Source: UBA1794 sp031552405 (lineage in GTDB: Bacteria; Bacteroidota; Bacteroidia; Bacteroidales; Bacteroidaceae). From it: DNA of 64,000 bases. The stretch covers positions 1 to 64,000 of the forward strand of contig JAVBMN010000011.1 in assembly GCA_031552405.1 (NCBI GenBank), written 5' to 3'. The notes under the pieces were generated by a model that saw only the letters and a program-made list of their open reading frames with translations, was not told the DNA's origin and ran no database searches. Of this stretch, positions 42,248-51,393 are shown one piece after another (within the stretch, counting starts at the first letter, position 1; every line of letters starts with the position of its first letter). Both the position numbers and the translations under genes were made by a program.

Positions 42248-43747
42248 ATGGTTATGAGAATATTTTGTTTCTTATTTCTATCCTGTTTTTTTATGCTTTC
42301 TTGTTTTGGGCAGAATATCAATGCTTATATTCATGTGAGGAGTGACGCACTTCATGCAGTAAGTGATACAACTTCTTCCCTGCTGAAGAAAAGTGTGCGC
42401 CCCCAAACAAAGAATAGTAGACTGAATAAGATGATAGAGCAATATGATGTAGGTATATACAAACAGGCATTTCCTACTGCGCACAGTAAATGGCTACGTG
42501 ATATTTATTATGTGGAAACTCCTGATGTAGATTTCTACAATAAGTTAAACAACGAATTGCGAGAAGAAGTGGATCTGATAGAAACTATAGATGGTACTCC
42601 GCAATCGACTTATACCCCGAATGATTATGGTAAATCTCGCGAACAAGATCATTTGGATTTGATTCGTGCAAAAGAGGCTTGGGATATTGTGAAAGATATT
42701 CCTAAATTGCCGGTTGGTATCACAGATACTTACTTTGAAACGTCTCATGAAGATATGAGTGGACAGTTTCTAAATCAAATTGCAAATAACTATAATTCAG
42801 GAGACTTTCATGGGACAGCAGTTTCAGGTTTGATAGCGGCAATAACTGATAATGACAAGGGAATTGCAGGCTTGGGTTTTAACACTAAAGTTTATGCTTC
42901 TACATCTCGTACTGATAGTGAAGTTTTGCGAATAGCACAATTGGGATATAAAGTTATTAATTGTAGCTGGTATAATTTATGTAACTATAGTGTAGTTCAA
43001 GATTCACTTTATAAGGAAATTAGAAATATTTGGGATTGCGTAGTCGTTTTTGGTGCTGGAAATGGTGTACAACATTGTGGTGGAGCGAAAATATATCCAG
43101 CTTCTTTGCAATGGGTGATTTCTGTAACTTCAATAGCGCATGCCTATGATGCAGGATATGTACATCCTACTTTAGGAAAGATTGGCTGGAAAGATCGGCA
43201 TGAATACACTATAGGAGACTCTATTAATAGTCATCATCATAATGATGCTGTGGATATATGTGCTCCTGGGTATGCGGTTACTACTCCCGGTCTGAATAGT
43301 CAATATAAAGCTTCTTGGGGAACTTCTTTTGCAGCTCCTTTAGTTGCAGCTACAGTGGGGCTTGTACGCTCAATTAATCCTTGCTTGACAGCGCGTGATG
43401 CAATGGATATGGTTATTAATTCGTCTGATCCTAGTATTTATGATTTGCCTGAAAATTTTAAATATAGAGGAAGATTAGGTAAAGGACGTTTGGACGTCTA
43501 TAAAGCAGTATTGGCAGCAGCAGAGTCTGCTACGATTCGATTTAAAACTTCGACCACTATCTGGGGAATCAAAAATATTCGTTCAAATTATGCCATTATA
43601 TCTGAGTCACCTGTAGTCTTGTCGACAGGATCAAATGTGAAATTTGAGACCCGACAGGAGGTTGTGCTTGATAGCGGATTTGAAGTGAAGGAGGGTGCTG
43701 ATTTTGAGATTGCTGTAGATCTAAATTTGTCAACTATATGCGAGTGA
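42248..43747 (+). CDS. secreted subtilisin-like (S8) protease
   Basis: The protein has 499 residues and a signal peptide (1 to about 22, ending near CFGQN). After a pro-region of about 130 residues, the S8 triad is complete: Asp160 in GITDTYF, His188 in F-H-G-T-A-V-S-G and Ser360 in W-G-T-S-F-A-A-P. The oxyanion Asn is in V-F-G-A-G-N-G. The C-terminal 60 residues repeat the module seen at the end of the M6 protease (VVLDSGFEV...ADFEI) and finish in TICE, a Cys one residue from the end. The gene is second in its cassette, 5 bp after the S74 gene and 30 bp before the next. It is more AT-rich than flanking genes. Possible roles include processing of the S74 partner or degradation of external protein; neither is shown. 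Confidence 0.9.
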   Translation: MVMRIFCFLFLSCFFMLSCFGQNINAYIHVRSDALHAVSDTTSSLLKKSVRPQTKNSRLNKMIEQYDVGIYKQAFPTAHSKWLRDIYYVETPDVDFYNKLNNELREEVDLIETIDGTPQSTYTPNDYGKSREQDHLDLIRAKEAWDIVKDIPKLPVGITDTYFETSHEDMSGQFLNQIANNYNSGDFHGTAVSGLIAAITDNDKGIAGLGFNTKVYASTSRTDSEVLRIAQLGYKVINCSWYNLCNYSVVQDSLYKEIRNIWDCVVVFGAGNGVQHCGGAKIYPASLQWVISVTSIAHAYDAGYVHPTLGKIGWKDRHEYTIGDSINSHHHNDAVDICAPGYAVTTPGLNSQYKASWGTSFAAPLVAATVGLVRSINPCLTARDAMDMVINSSDPSIYDLPENFKYRGRLGKGRLDVYKAVLAAAESATIRFKTSTTIWGIKNIRSNYAIISESPVVLSTGSNVKFETRQEVVLDSGFEVKEGADFEIAVDLNLSTICE

Positions 43748-43777
43748 TATCCTACTAATGCTAATAATAAAGTGATT

Positions 43778-44704
43778 ATGAAACGATTTATGACTCTTGT
43801 AACCTTAGTGTTACTTTTTGATGTGCTGATCATAAATGCCCATGATTTTGCCCCTATTGGTGCAAAGTGGTACTATGCACACAGTGTTGATAATCCCGGT
43901 ATGGGCTCTTATTTTGTGTACGAGAGTGTGAAAGACACTGTGATTTCTGGTTTTTCACTGCGGAAAATTGAAGAAACGAGATTGATGGGTTCTCTCTTGG
44001 GCCCTGAGGGATGCTTTATCAAAGGTCCGAGTTTCTATGTTACCAGCCAGGCAGATACTGCCTATATATATAATCCGGAAAAGAATAAACTGGATAAACT
44101 ATACATCTTTAATGCTCAGGCGGGTGATACATTGCAGTTGGATGTTCCCTATTACAGCCTTTTTAAAGAAGATTTGGGTGATACTTATCGTGTGGTGATT
44201 GATTCTGTTACTTTGTATAAAACAGGTGGGGCAGAAATAAAAAAGTACTGGAATACCAGTTTGGATCAGATGAGATTCTGGGGAGGTGCATATTATGATT
44301 ATGCTGGAGATGCGATGATGCTCTTTCCTGATGGTGGTATGTTGACCGGATATGCTGACGGCCCTTTGCGCTGCTATTCGGATCCGACCTTGCCGGATAC
44401 TCTTAAATTTGCTGACTGCGCCTGCGATGAGCATAAGTGGGTGATAATGCCCGCAGTGGAAAAAGTAAAGGAGAATCTCCATTTTATTGAACTATTCTAT
44501 TCCCCAAAAGAGAAGATACTTTCTATACAGTCCGCATTCTCTGATGTCGATTATACCGTGGACTTGTTTTATACGGGTGGGGCAAAAGCGCTCTCTTTCT
44601 CTGGTTCATTATCCAGCCTCGCCGGATTGCCACAAGGTGTTTACCTGATTCAGATATGTGCAGGTGGTACTGTAGTGTATGAATCCAAGATCAGTGTGGA
44701 ATAA
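43778..44704 (+). CDS. secreted protein with type-IX-like sorting tail
   Basis: The protein has 308 residues from the ATG at 43778; an in-frame GTG at 43772 is less likely. A signal peptide (KRFMTLVTLVLLFDVLIINA) precedes a beta-rich body that opens with APIGAKWYYAHS, a motif often found at the start of secreted Bacteroidetes proteins. A D-C-A-C-D element lies near residue 215. The last 75 residues (from about 235) have sorting-domain features (YSPKEKILSIQ, LPQGVYLIQI). Its place, size class and the D-C-x-C element followed by a sorting tail match the gene at 2622, although the bodies are not obviously alike. Function unknown. Confidence 0.75.
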   Translation: MKRFMTLVTLVLLFDVLIINAHDFAPIGAKWYYAHSVDNPGMGSYFVYESVKDTVISGFSLRKIEETRLMGSLLGPEGCFIKGPSFYVTSQADTAYIYNPEKNKLDKLYIFNAQAGDTLQLDVPYYSLFKEDLGDTYRVVIDSVTLYKTGGAEIKKYWNTSLDQMRFWGGAYYDYAGDAMMLFPDGGMLTGYADGPLRCYSDPTLPDTLKFADCACDEHKWVIMPAVEKVKENLHFIELFYSPKEKILSIQSAFSDVDYTVDLFYTGGAKALSFSGSLSSLAGLPQGVYLIQICAGGTVVYESKISVE

Positions 44705-44744
44705 CTAGACAAAACAAGAAGAGTTCAAAGATGCATTGTGAGGT

Positions 44745-44805
44745 GAACGGTTTGGTATGCTCTGAACTATATTGAAAAGATACTCCGGGGTGGATCAAAC
44801 CGTTC
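44745..44805. repeat. 10-bp perfect inverted repeat after the cassette
   Basis: GAACGGTTTG (44745-44754) pairs with CAAACCGTTC (44796-44805) across a 41-nt spacer. It stands between the cassette and the methyltransferase gene. No T-run follows, so a protein-binding site or repeat remnant is as likely as a terminator. Confidence 0.45.
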
Positions 44806-44850
44806 GTCTTATACTCAAGAATCCTAAAAAGAAAGATGCTGTTTTTGATT

Positions 44851-45648
44851 ATGAAGAACTATATAGAAATAAACAAGAACGCTTGGAACAACAGGGTTCA
44901 TGTACATCTGCGGTCCGATTTCTACAAGTTGGATTCATTTGCAGGCGGTGAGTCGTCCTTGCCAGCTTTGGATATTGCATTGCTGGGAGATGTCAGGGGT
45001 AAATCGATTCTACATCTGCAATGTCACTTTGGAATGGATACGTTGTCAATGGCGCGGATGGGAGCAAAGGTTACCGGAGTGGATTTTTCTGATACTGCTA
45101 TCAGCAAGGCAAAAGAGTTAAGTAAGGAATTGCAGGTAGAAGCCTGCTTTGTCTGTTGTGATGTATTTAATCTTCCGCAAGTGCTGAATGAATCTTTTGA
45201 TATTGTGTACACTTCGTATGGGGTTATAAGCTGGTTGCCGGATTTGCAGCAATGGGGCAAGGTTGTTTCCGCTATGCTAAAGCCGCATGGGAGGTTTGTT
45301 ATGGTGGAATTTCATCCTATTCTATGGATGTTTGATGAAGACTTTAAAGAAATAACGTATCAGTATTCAAACAAAGAGCCTTATGTGATAGAAGAGCCTA
45401 CCTATACTGATAACGGCGAAGAAACAATAGACCAGACTGTGACTTGGAATCACGGACTCTCTGATGTGATTAATGGGCTGGCCAATAGCGGTATATCCAT
45501 TCAGAAACTTGATGAATACGATTATTCGCCATTCAATATTTCTCCTCAAATGATTGAAACAGCTCCGGAGAAGTATCAGATCAAAGGATTGGAAGGCAAA
45601 ATACCTATGTTATTCTCTATCCTGGGAGAGAAATATATTTCAGGGTAG
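44851..45648 (+). CDS. class I SAM-dependent methyltransferase
   Basis: The protein has 265 residues from the ATG at 44851. Motif I is seen as S-I-L-H-L-Q-C-H-F-G-M-D-T-L (around 58-70), followed by GAKVTGVDFSDTAI (motif II) and FDIVYTSYGVISWLPDL (motif III/IV). This is the Methyltransf_11/25-like small-molecule type. The N-terminal Y-I-E-I-N-K-N-A-W-N-x-R is typical of a common bacterial subgroup of unknown substrate. It ends directly against the convergent lipoprotein pseudogene at 45649, with no gap. Confidence 0.88.
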   Translation: MKNYIEINKNAWNNRVHVHLRSDFYKLDSFAGGESSLPALDIALLGDVRGKSILHLQCHFGMDTLSMARMGAKVTGVDFSDTAISKAKELSKELQVEACFVCCDVFNLPQVLNESFDIVYTSYGVISWLPDLQQWGKVVSAMLKPHGRFVMVEFHPILWMFDEDFKEITYQYSNKEPYVIEEPTYTDNGEETIDQTVTWNHGLSDVINGLANSGISIQKLDEYDYSPFNISPQMIETAPEKYQIKGLEGKIPMLFSILGEKYISG

Positions 45649-46909
45649 CTAAAAGCATTTTGTATGTAGTATCATAATTGGCGGGTTGTCGTCCGGATTC
45701 CAATTATTCTGCATCTGCTCGAAGCGGTCTTTTAGCTTCGGGTCTTTTAACTTTGATTTATCCAGGGTGGATACTATTATCTTTTCATTTGTTCCTTCTT
45801 CTTTGATCTCATCAAGAGGTCTGATTGCTTGCACACTACCGGAGAAGGAAGTGATGAACACATTTCTGCCGCCGTCTATGTCATTCAATAAGTAGGTGGA
45901 GTGATAAGTTAGTTTGCCTGTCGGTACGTCGTATTTGGCTATGAATAATTGGGGTTTATCCATGCTTTGGGCAAGTACTACGCATTGTAGCAGGACGGCA
46001 TTGCGAGTCACTAACATGCCGGATAGTAGGATTTTACCCTCAGTGTTATCAAACTCCTTTTTGTCGAAAAGAGCGGCTACCGGATATTTACGTGCGCCGA
46101 AATCAATGACTGCATGGGGGATAATTCCTTTCTCTGAATGGACAGAATACAAGGTGTCATTATAAAAGGATTTGTAAAAGAGGATATCGTTGTTGTTGCC
46201 TTTGGCTATCCATAAGGCCGCCAAGATAATAGGTGCTCCGTTTATAGGTACCACCCATTTGATTGGGTAAAGCGTGGTGGATTTTGTTGTTCTTATAGTC
46301 GTATATAATTAACTCGTAAGGATGGAGGGCTTGTTTCGAAGGCTTGAGCTCGGAATGAAAAACCATATATTGTGAATCGATCTTCAATAACCTGAGGGAA
46401 TAAAAATGGTTGGAGAATGAGAACTCTTCCGTATCTATAAAGCGTAAGTCACCCATGTATTTCCCTTCGTAATCGTATCGCAACAGCTTGGCGGTGCCGG
46501 GGGATTTTACGTAAATGATCTTATTCTCTTTGTCGACGGCTTCATTGGCCTGAAGAAATTCTCCGGGGCCTTGTCCTACTTTGCCGATGCGATGAAGAAA
46601 CTTTCCGGAAACGGCATCAAACTGATGCATACTGAATATCTCGGTCACAAACAGAAGGCTGTCTATTATATACTGTTTGGTACCAGCGGAAAGAAGGCAG
46701 TTGGACGTAGTCTCTAATTGCACATACGAAACACTGTCTGCAAACTCCGATAGCAGTAGCGGCTCCAGAGAAGAACAATCAGGTTTCTCAATCTTAATAG
46801 AATAGGGGAGAGCGGCTTCGGGGTTACCTTCTTGCACACTTCCGTCTTCCTTGTTAGAGTGGCAGGACAACAGTCCGGCTATTAGGAATAAGCAACACAG
46901 TTGTTTCAT
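45649..46909 (-). pseudogene. beta-propeller lipoprotein, frameshifted
   Basis: Translation from 46909 gives a lipoprotein signal (MKQLCCLFLIAGLLSCHS) and about 235 residues closely related to the intact paralogue at 48142 (VSYVQLETT, GKVGQGPGE, YVKSPG). The frame then runs off at M-D-S-Q-R-Q-Q-Q and stops at 46160. The expected continuation (FYKSFYNDTLY...) is in another frame down to 45649. The switch falls in a CAA/AAC triplet run at about 46186-46200, so a one- or two-base indel is likely. A sequencing error is possible. The family is the 6-bladed beta-propeller lipoprotein group (DUF5128/BF3164-like), surface or periplasmic, of unknown function. Confidence 0.75.
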
Positions 46910-46945
46910 ATGGCAATTGATTTTGGATAAGGGGGTGAATGTCAT

Positions 46946-48097
46946 TTATTTTAAATGGAAGAAATAGAATATCTCATTGGCATCTTCTTCTGTATCGTCA
47001 AGAAGCTGCTTTAGCTTCCGGTTCTTCTCTTTGTCATAGCCCTTGTTATCGCGTGAAAGAGTTTCAATTCTTTCTTGAGCAATGTGAGGGAGGATACTGA
47101 AATAGCCTTCTTTCCCATTGCCTGTATTATTGAACAACCAAAGGAATCCGCCGTCAATATCATTGTTGAAGAATTTGCTGAACTCGTTTGCATGCATCTC
47201 TCCGGTAGCCTTGTTGTAGGCTGCATAATACGATTCTTTATTCTTGCTGATATTGAAAAAAAGATGTGATTTACTTTCTGCAATTTTTCCGATTCGTATG
47301 AAAAATTCCTCGTTGGAGCAGTCGTACTTTCCTCTTTCTATAATGTACCGGGCTTCTTTTATTTCGCCGTCTTTTGTTAAGGTGAAAATTGTATCGGTAG
47401 CTCCTTCGTAATAGAAATGTGTATTGTGATACTGCCACCCTTTGTTGGCCGTACAGTTTACATTTCCCTCTTTGTTGTCTTGCCGGCGGGTGTATAAGCT
47501 GGTTTCTGAATCCAAATCAAGAACTTCGTATTCAAAGTAGTCGCTGGTAGGTGTACGAGCCTCATGAGACTTGTAATACTGATCCAAAGAAAGCATTACA
47601 TTTCCATTACCTAAAGCTGTGATGCCGGAACCGCGAGGATCACTTTTTACTTTCCTCTTAAAAGTATTGGAAAAATCATAGATGTATATGTCATGGGTGT
47701 AATTACAAAGCACATAAAACTCTTCGCGCTTTTCATCTACTGTAATACTTAGAGCCATCAGATATTCACCCGGCCCTTGCCCTTGCTTACCTAATCTTCT
47801 GACAAATTTGCCATCCCGCGTAAACATCATCTCTCCGTAGAAAATATGATTGTTGGTGATGTGAGTCGGAGGTTGCCATTTTCCTCCTATTGTCACATTA
47901 TCATTCGTTTCAAGCGGTACATACGTTATGTCCTTCGCAAATTCGCTGAAGTTCATCTTCTTATTACTCAGGTGCTCCAAAGCCTCTTCCAGATTGATGA
48001 CTGGAATCGCATTCTCTTCGTTTTGGGTTTGTTTTCCCTCTTTGCAGGAAAACAGGCATAGCGCGATGGCTAAGACGAGAAATGTTTTTGTTTTCAT
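46946..48097 (-). CDS. 6-bladed beta-propeller lipoprotein
   Basis: The protein has 383 residues from the ATG at 48097, directly followed by a lipoprotein signal (KTKTFLVLAIALCLFSCKEG; lipobox LFSC). Propeller markers: FAKDITYVPLETNDNVTIGG, FVRRLGKQGQGPGEYL, VDEKREEFYVL and IYDFSNTFKRKV. It is a diverged relative of its two tandem neighbours, 44 bp after the paralogue at 48142 and 36 bp before the frameshifted copy. The G-Q-G-P-G-E-Y motif is shared by all three. Possible ligand-binding role at the cell surface; function unknown. Confidence 0.85.
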   Translation of the reverse strand: MKTKTFLVLAIALCLFSCKEGKQTQNEENAIPVINLEEALEHLSNKKMNFSEFAKDITYVPLETNDNVTIGGKWQPPTHITNNHIFYGEMMFTRDGKFVRRLGKQGQGPGEYLMALSITVDEKREEFYVLCNYTHDIYIYDFSNTFKRKVKSDPRGSGITALGNGNVMLSLDQYYKSHEARTPTSDYFEYEVLDLDSETSLYTRRQDNKEGNVNCTANKGWQYHNTHFYYEGATDTIFTLTKDGEIKEARYIIERGKYDCSNEEFFIRIGKIAESKSHLFFNISKNKESYYAAYNKATGEMHANEFSKFFNNDIDGGFLWLFNNTGNGKEGYFSILPHIAQERIETLSRDNKGYDKEKNRKLKQLLDDTEEDANEIFYFFHLK

Positions 48098-48141
48098 ATG
48101 CGTAAATATTTTATCTTTATTGAAGAGTGATTGTCGGTGCA

Positions 48142-49407
48142 TCACTCTTTGAGATACAGTATCATCAATAAAGGGTTGTCATCTGCAGTCCGGCTATTAT
48201 GCATCTGTTCAAATCTCTTTTTAAGCTCCGGATACTTCAATTCGGATTTGTCCAGATTAGATAGTATGGCTTCTTTGTATTCGTCCTCGATTTCATCAGC
48301 AGGTGTCACGGATGTTACTTTCTGTGAAAGCTTGTATAAAGGAGGGTTTGATCCGCCATCTACGTCATTTAGCAGATGTGGAGAATGGTAGGTTAATGCG
48401 TTCTTTTGTTTGTCGTACTTGCAGATGAACCATTCGGAACCATTGGACTTTTCGCTGTTAATCATATAGCATTCCAAGAGGATGGCTTTGTTATTCACAT
48501 GCATAGCATTGATCAATATCTTTCCGTTTGTTTCGGTGGCACCTTGGTGTTTCTCAAGGAAAGCTTCTACGGGGTATTTCCGTTTGCCAAAGTTAAGGAT
48601 GGCATAAGGTGTGATACCCTTTTCTGGGTTAGCAGCATATAAAGTGTCATTATAGAACACCTTGTAGAATAGCTGTTTGTCATATTGGGCTACGGTTCTC
48701 ATGCCGTTCCTGACACTTGTGGATCGTTCGTATGCACCGGTCATCTGATTCTTAGACGCGTGGCGAATCTTGTTGTTCTTATAGTCATAAATAAGTAGCT
48801 CATACGGATGGCAAGCATGTTCGGATACCATCATCTCAGAGATGAAAGTCATGTATTGCGAATCGATATTGAGTAGCTTCAGGGAATAAAAACAGGTAGA
48901 GAATGAGAATTCCTCCGTATCGGTAAAGCGTAGGTTGCCCAAATACTTCCCGTTATAATCATACTTCAAAAGCTTAGGGTCTCCGGGGGATTTTACATAA
49001 ATGATCTTATTCTCTTTGTCAACAGCTTCGTTTACCTGGAGGTATTCTCCCGGGCCTTGACCTACTTTTCCTATGTTACGTAGGAATTTTCCGGAAGTAG
49101 CGTCGAATTGATGAAAGTTGAATATCCCGGTTAAAAACAGGAAATCGTCTACTTTGTACATATTTGAGCTGCCGTAGAAAGGCATAAGGCAATCGCGTGT
49201 TGTTTCTAACTGCACATACGAAACACTGTCTGCAAACTCTGATAACCGCAATGGTTTCAGAGAAGAAAAATCCGGTTTCTCGATTGTAATAAAATAGGGA
49301 ATGGCGGATTCGGGATCATTTCCCTGAGCGCTTTCGTTTTCCTTTTTAGAGTGACAAGAAAACAGGCATAGCGTAATGGCTAATACGAAAAATACTGTTG
49401 CTTTCAT
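48142..49407 (-). CDS. 6-bladed beta-propeller lipoprotein
   Basis: The protein has 421 residues. A lipoprotein signal (MKATVFFVLAITLCLFSCHS) precedes a full propeller with ADSVSYVQLETTRDCLMP, IGKVGQGPGEYLQVNEAVD and IYVKSPGDPKLLKYDYNGKY. Its C-terminal KYPELKKRFEQM segment matches the end of the frameshifted neighbour, confirming that both are full-length paralogues. It is the best preserved member of a tandem trio and stands 40 bp after the DUF4488 gene. Co-transcription is likely; the function is unknown. Confidence 0.87.
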   Translation of the reverse strand: MKATVFFVLAITLCLFSCHSKKENESAQGNDPESAIPYFITIEKPDFSSLKPLRLSEFADSVSYVQLETTRDCLMPFYGSSNMYKVDDFLFLTGIFNFHQFDATSGKFLRNIGKVGQGPGEYLQVNEAVDKENKIIYVKSPGDPKLLKYDYNGKYLGNLRFTDTEEFSFSTCFYSLKLLNIDSQYMTFISEMMVSEHACHPYELLIYDYKNNKIRHASKNQMTGAYERSTSVRNGMRTVAQYDKQLFYKVFYNDTLYAANPEKGITPYAILNFGKRKYPVEAFLEKHQGATETNGKILINAMHVNNKAILLECYMINSEKSNGSEWFICKYDKQKNALTYHSPHLLNDVDGGSNPPLYKLSQKVTSVTPADEIEDEYKEAILSNLDKSELKYPELKKRFEQMHNSRTADDNPLLMILYLKE

Positions 49408-49447
49408 ATTCGTAAGGTTTTAAGGTGCATACATTGACTTGTGTGTG

Positions 49448-49912
49448 TTATTCTTTTTTCGGTGTTTCTACACGTATCCACATTTCGGGCATCCATACCT
49501 TTGTGTCCGGGTTCCAATATTGGGTAAGAAGGATGCCATGTTCCGGTACCACCTGGTATTTCATGGGGCTTTTGATACCCTCATAGCTTTCATGGGGAGA
49601 TTTTGCAATGTATTCGGTGTAGGTACTGTCAGTCTCAATTACATAGGTGCCTTCCTGATTGAAATGTGCTCTGCCTACTTGAGAATAATTGCCGATCTGC
49701 ATATTGTAAAAGGAACCGTCTGCATTCAGGATTTTAAAGGCCGGCAGGCAGCGGATTGAGAATTGGTCGTTGTCATTGCCCTTCATCATCATAGCCATTT
49801 GCCATACCCCTGTCAGGGGATGTGATGGTTTCGTTTCTTCTTGCGAGTAGGCAGGTATGGAGCAGCATATACATACTGCCATCAGGAGATAAGAAATGCT
49901 TTTCAGGTTCAT
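49448..49912 (-). CDS. exported DUF4488-like protein
   Basis: The protein has 154 residues from the ATG at 49912. This start is preferred because a signal peptide follows (NLKSISYLLMAVCICCSIPAY). The mature part is a small lipocalin-like beta barrel that starts HPLTGVWQMAM and includes FKILNADGSFYNMQ and GTYVIETDSTYTEYIAKS, the pattern of DUF4488 proteins of Bacteroides. Ligand unknown. It heads the minus-strand lipoprotein group. Confidence 0.7.
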   Translation of the reverse strand: MNLKSISYLLMAVCICCSIPAYSQEETKPSHPLTGVWQMAMMMKGNDNDQFSIRCLPAFKILNADGSFYNMQIGNYSQVGRAHFNQEGTYVIETDSTYTEYIAKSPHESYEGIKSPMKYQVVPEHGILLTQYWNPDTKVWMPEMWIRVETPKKE

Positions 49913-50113
49913 AAGCGGTCTTTTAAGGTAAATACTCAATGTGTGAACGCATTCCTTTCGGAGTGTAGCCGAAAAGAAGAGCGATGTGGCAAAGATAAGA
50001 ATCCTTTTGACTTATGTCACTGTTCTTGTTCTTTTTTATGCGAAGTCTCTTTGGCGAGGAGGGGTATCGTATCATTTGCGCTGAAAATGAACAGGGATTC
50101 CGAAAAAAATGAG

Positions 50114-50121
50114 TAATTTTG
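50114..50121 (+). promoter_or_regulatory. -7 box of the purM transcript
   Basis: TAATTTTG matches TAnnTTTG and lies 31 bp before the purM ATG. No -33 TTTG at the proper distance was seen. Confidence 0.4.
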
Positions 50122-50152
50122 CGGTCGAATTAGAAACGAAAGAGCTTCACCC

Positions 50153-51319
50153 ATGAGTAATCAGCGGTATATGATGCGAGGTGTATCAGCCTCGAAAGAG
50201 GATGTGCACAATGCCATCAAGCATATAGACAAAGGCGTTTTTCCGAAAGCCTTTTGTAAGATTATCCCGGATATACTGGGAGGAGACCCCGATTATTGCA
50301 ACATTATGCATGCAGACGGTGCCGGAACCAAATCCAGTTTGGCGTATCTTTACTGGAAGGAAACGGGCGACCTGAGTGTGTGGAAAGGCATTGCGCAGGA
50401 TGCATTGATTATGAACATTGACGACCTGCTGTGTGTGGGTGCAGTGGACAATATCCTGGTATCCTCCACCATTGGTCGTAACAAACTGCTGATTCCCGGC
50501 GAAGTAATTTCTGCTATTATTAATGGTACCGACGAACTTCTTGCCGAACTGCGCGAGATGGGAGTAGGAGTATATGCCACCGGAGGCGAGACAGCCGATG
50601 TGGGCGATTTGGTACGTACCATTATCGTGGACAGTACCGTGACCTGCCGCATGAAGCGTAGCGATGTAATTGACAATGCCAATATTCGCCCCGGCGACGT
50701 GATTGTAGGGCTTGCTTCTTACGGCCAAGCCACTTACGAAAAAGAGTACAACGGCGGTATGGGCAGCAACGGCCTGACCAGTGCCCGCCACGATGTCTTC
50801 GGTAAATATCTTGCCGCAAAATACCCCGAAAGCTATGATAGCGGTGTACCCGCCGAATTGGTGTACAGCGGTGCGTTGAATCTGACCGATGCTGTAGAGG
50901 GCTCACCCCTTGATGCCGGAAAACTGGTACTTTCACCTACCCGCACCTACGCTCCTGTAGTAAAGCAACTGCTGGATGCCCTGCGCCCGAAGATTCACGG
51001 CATGGTGCATTGCTCCGGAGGCGCACAGACCAAGGTGCTGCACTTTGTAGAAGGAGTACACGTAATCAAGGACAACCTGTTTCCCGTACCCCCTCTCTTT
51101 AAAACCATTCAGGAACAAAGCGGTACCGACTGGGCCGAGATGTACAAGGTGTTCAATATGGGCCACCGACTGGAGGTTTATCTTTCTCCGGAAGATGCCG
51201 CAGAGGTGATCCGGATCTCCGAAGGCTTCGGTATTCCTGCACAGATCGTGGGGCGTGTAGAGGCTTCGGATCGCACCCATCTGACCATCCGCTCCGAATT
51301 TGGAGAATTTAATTATTAG
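50153..51319 (+). CDS. purM: AIR synthase (PurM-family)
   Basis: The protein has 388 residues. The PurM/AIRS fold is read from the N-terminal HADGAGTKSSLAYLYW, DLLCVGAVDNILVSSTIGRN and ATGGETADVGDLVRTIIVD segments, and the C-terminal CSGGAQTKVLHFV and FNMGHRLEVYLS segments. It matches the longer Bacteroidetes form of phosphoribosylformylglycinamidine cyclo-ligase, which closes FGAM to AIR in purine synthesis using ATP. Its N-terminus MSNQRYMMRGVSASKEDV differs from the proteobacterial enzyme; a PurM-like paralogue cannot be fully excluded. A hairpin separates it from prfA. Confidence 0.8.
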   Translation: MSNQRYMMRGVSASKEDVHNAIKHIDKGVFPKAFCKIIPDILGGDPDYCNIMHADGAGTKSSLAYLYWKETGDLSVWKGIAQDALIMNIDDLLCVGAVDNILVSSTIGRNKLLIPGEVISAIINGTDELLAELREMGVGVYATGGETADVGDLVRTIIVDSTVTCRMKRSDVIDNANIRPGDVIVGLASYGQATYEKEYNGGMGSNGLTSARHDVFGKYLAAKYPESYDSGVPAELVYSGALNLTDAVEGSPLDAGKLVLSPTRTYAPVVKQLLDALRPKIHGMVHCSGGAQTKVLHFVEGVHVIKDNLFPVPPLFKTIQEQSGTDWAEMYKVFNMGHRLEVYLSPEDAAEVIRISEGFGIPAQIVGRVEASDRTHLTIRSEFGEFNY

Positions 51320-51333
51320 ATACTAAGACAAAT

Positions 51334-51379
51334 GGCAAGGCGCAAGCGTGGATGAAATACATTCCGCATGCGCCTTGCC
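51334..51379 (+). terminator. hairpin between purM and prfA
   Basis: GGCAAGGCGCA (51334-51344) pairs perfectly with TGCGCCTTGCC (51369-51379), followed by TTT only. It is a likely terminator or attenuator. It overlaps the 5' part of the longer prfA frame, which supports the shorter prfA start at 51394. Confidence 0.6.
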
Positions 51380-51393
51380 TTTATCATCATACA

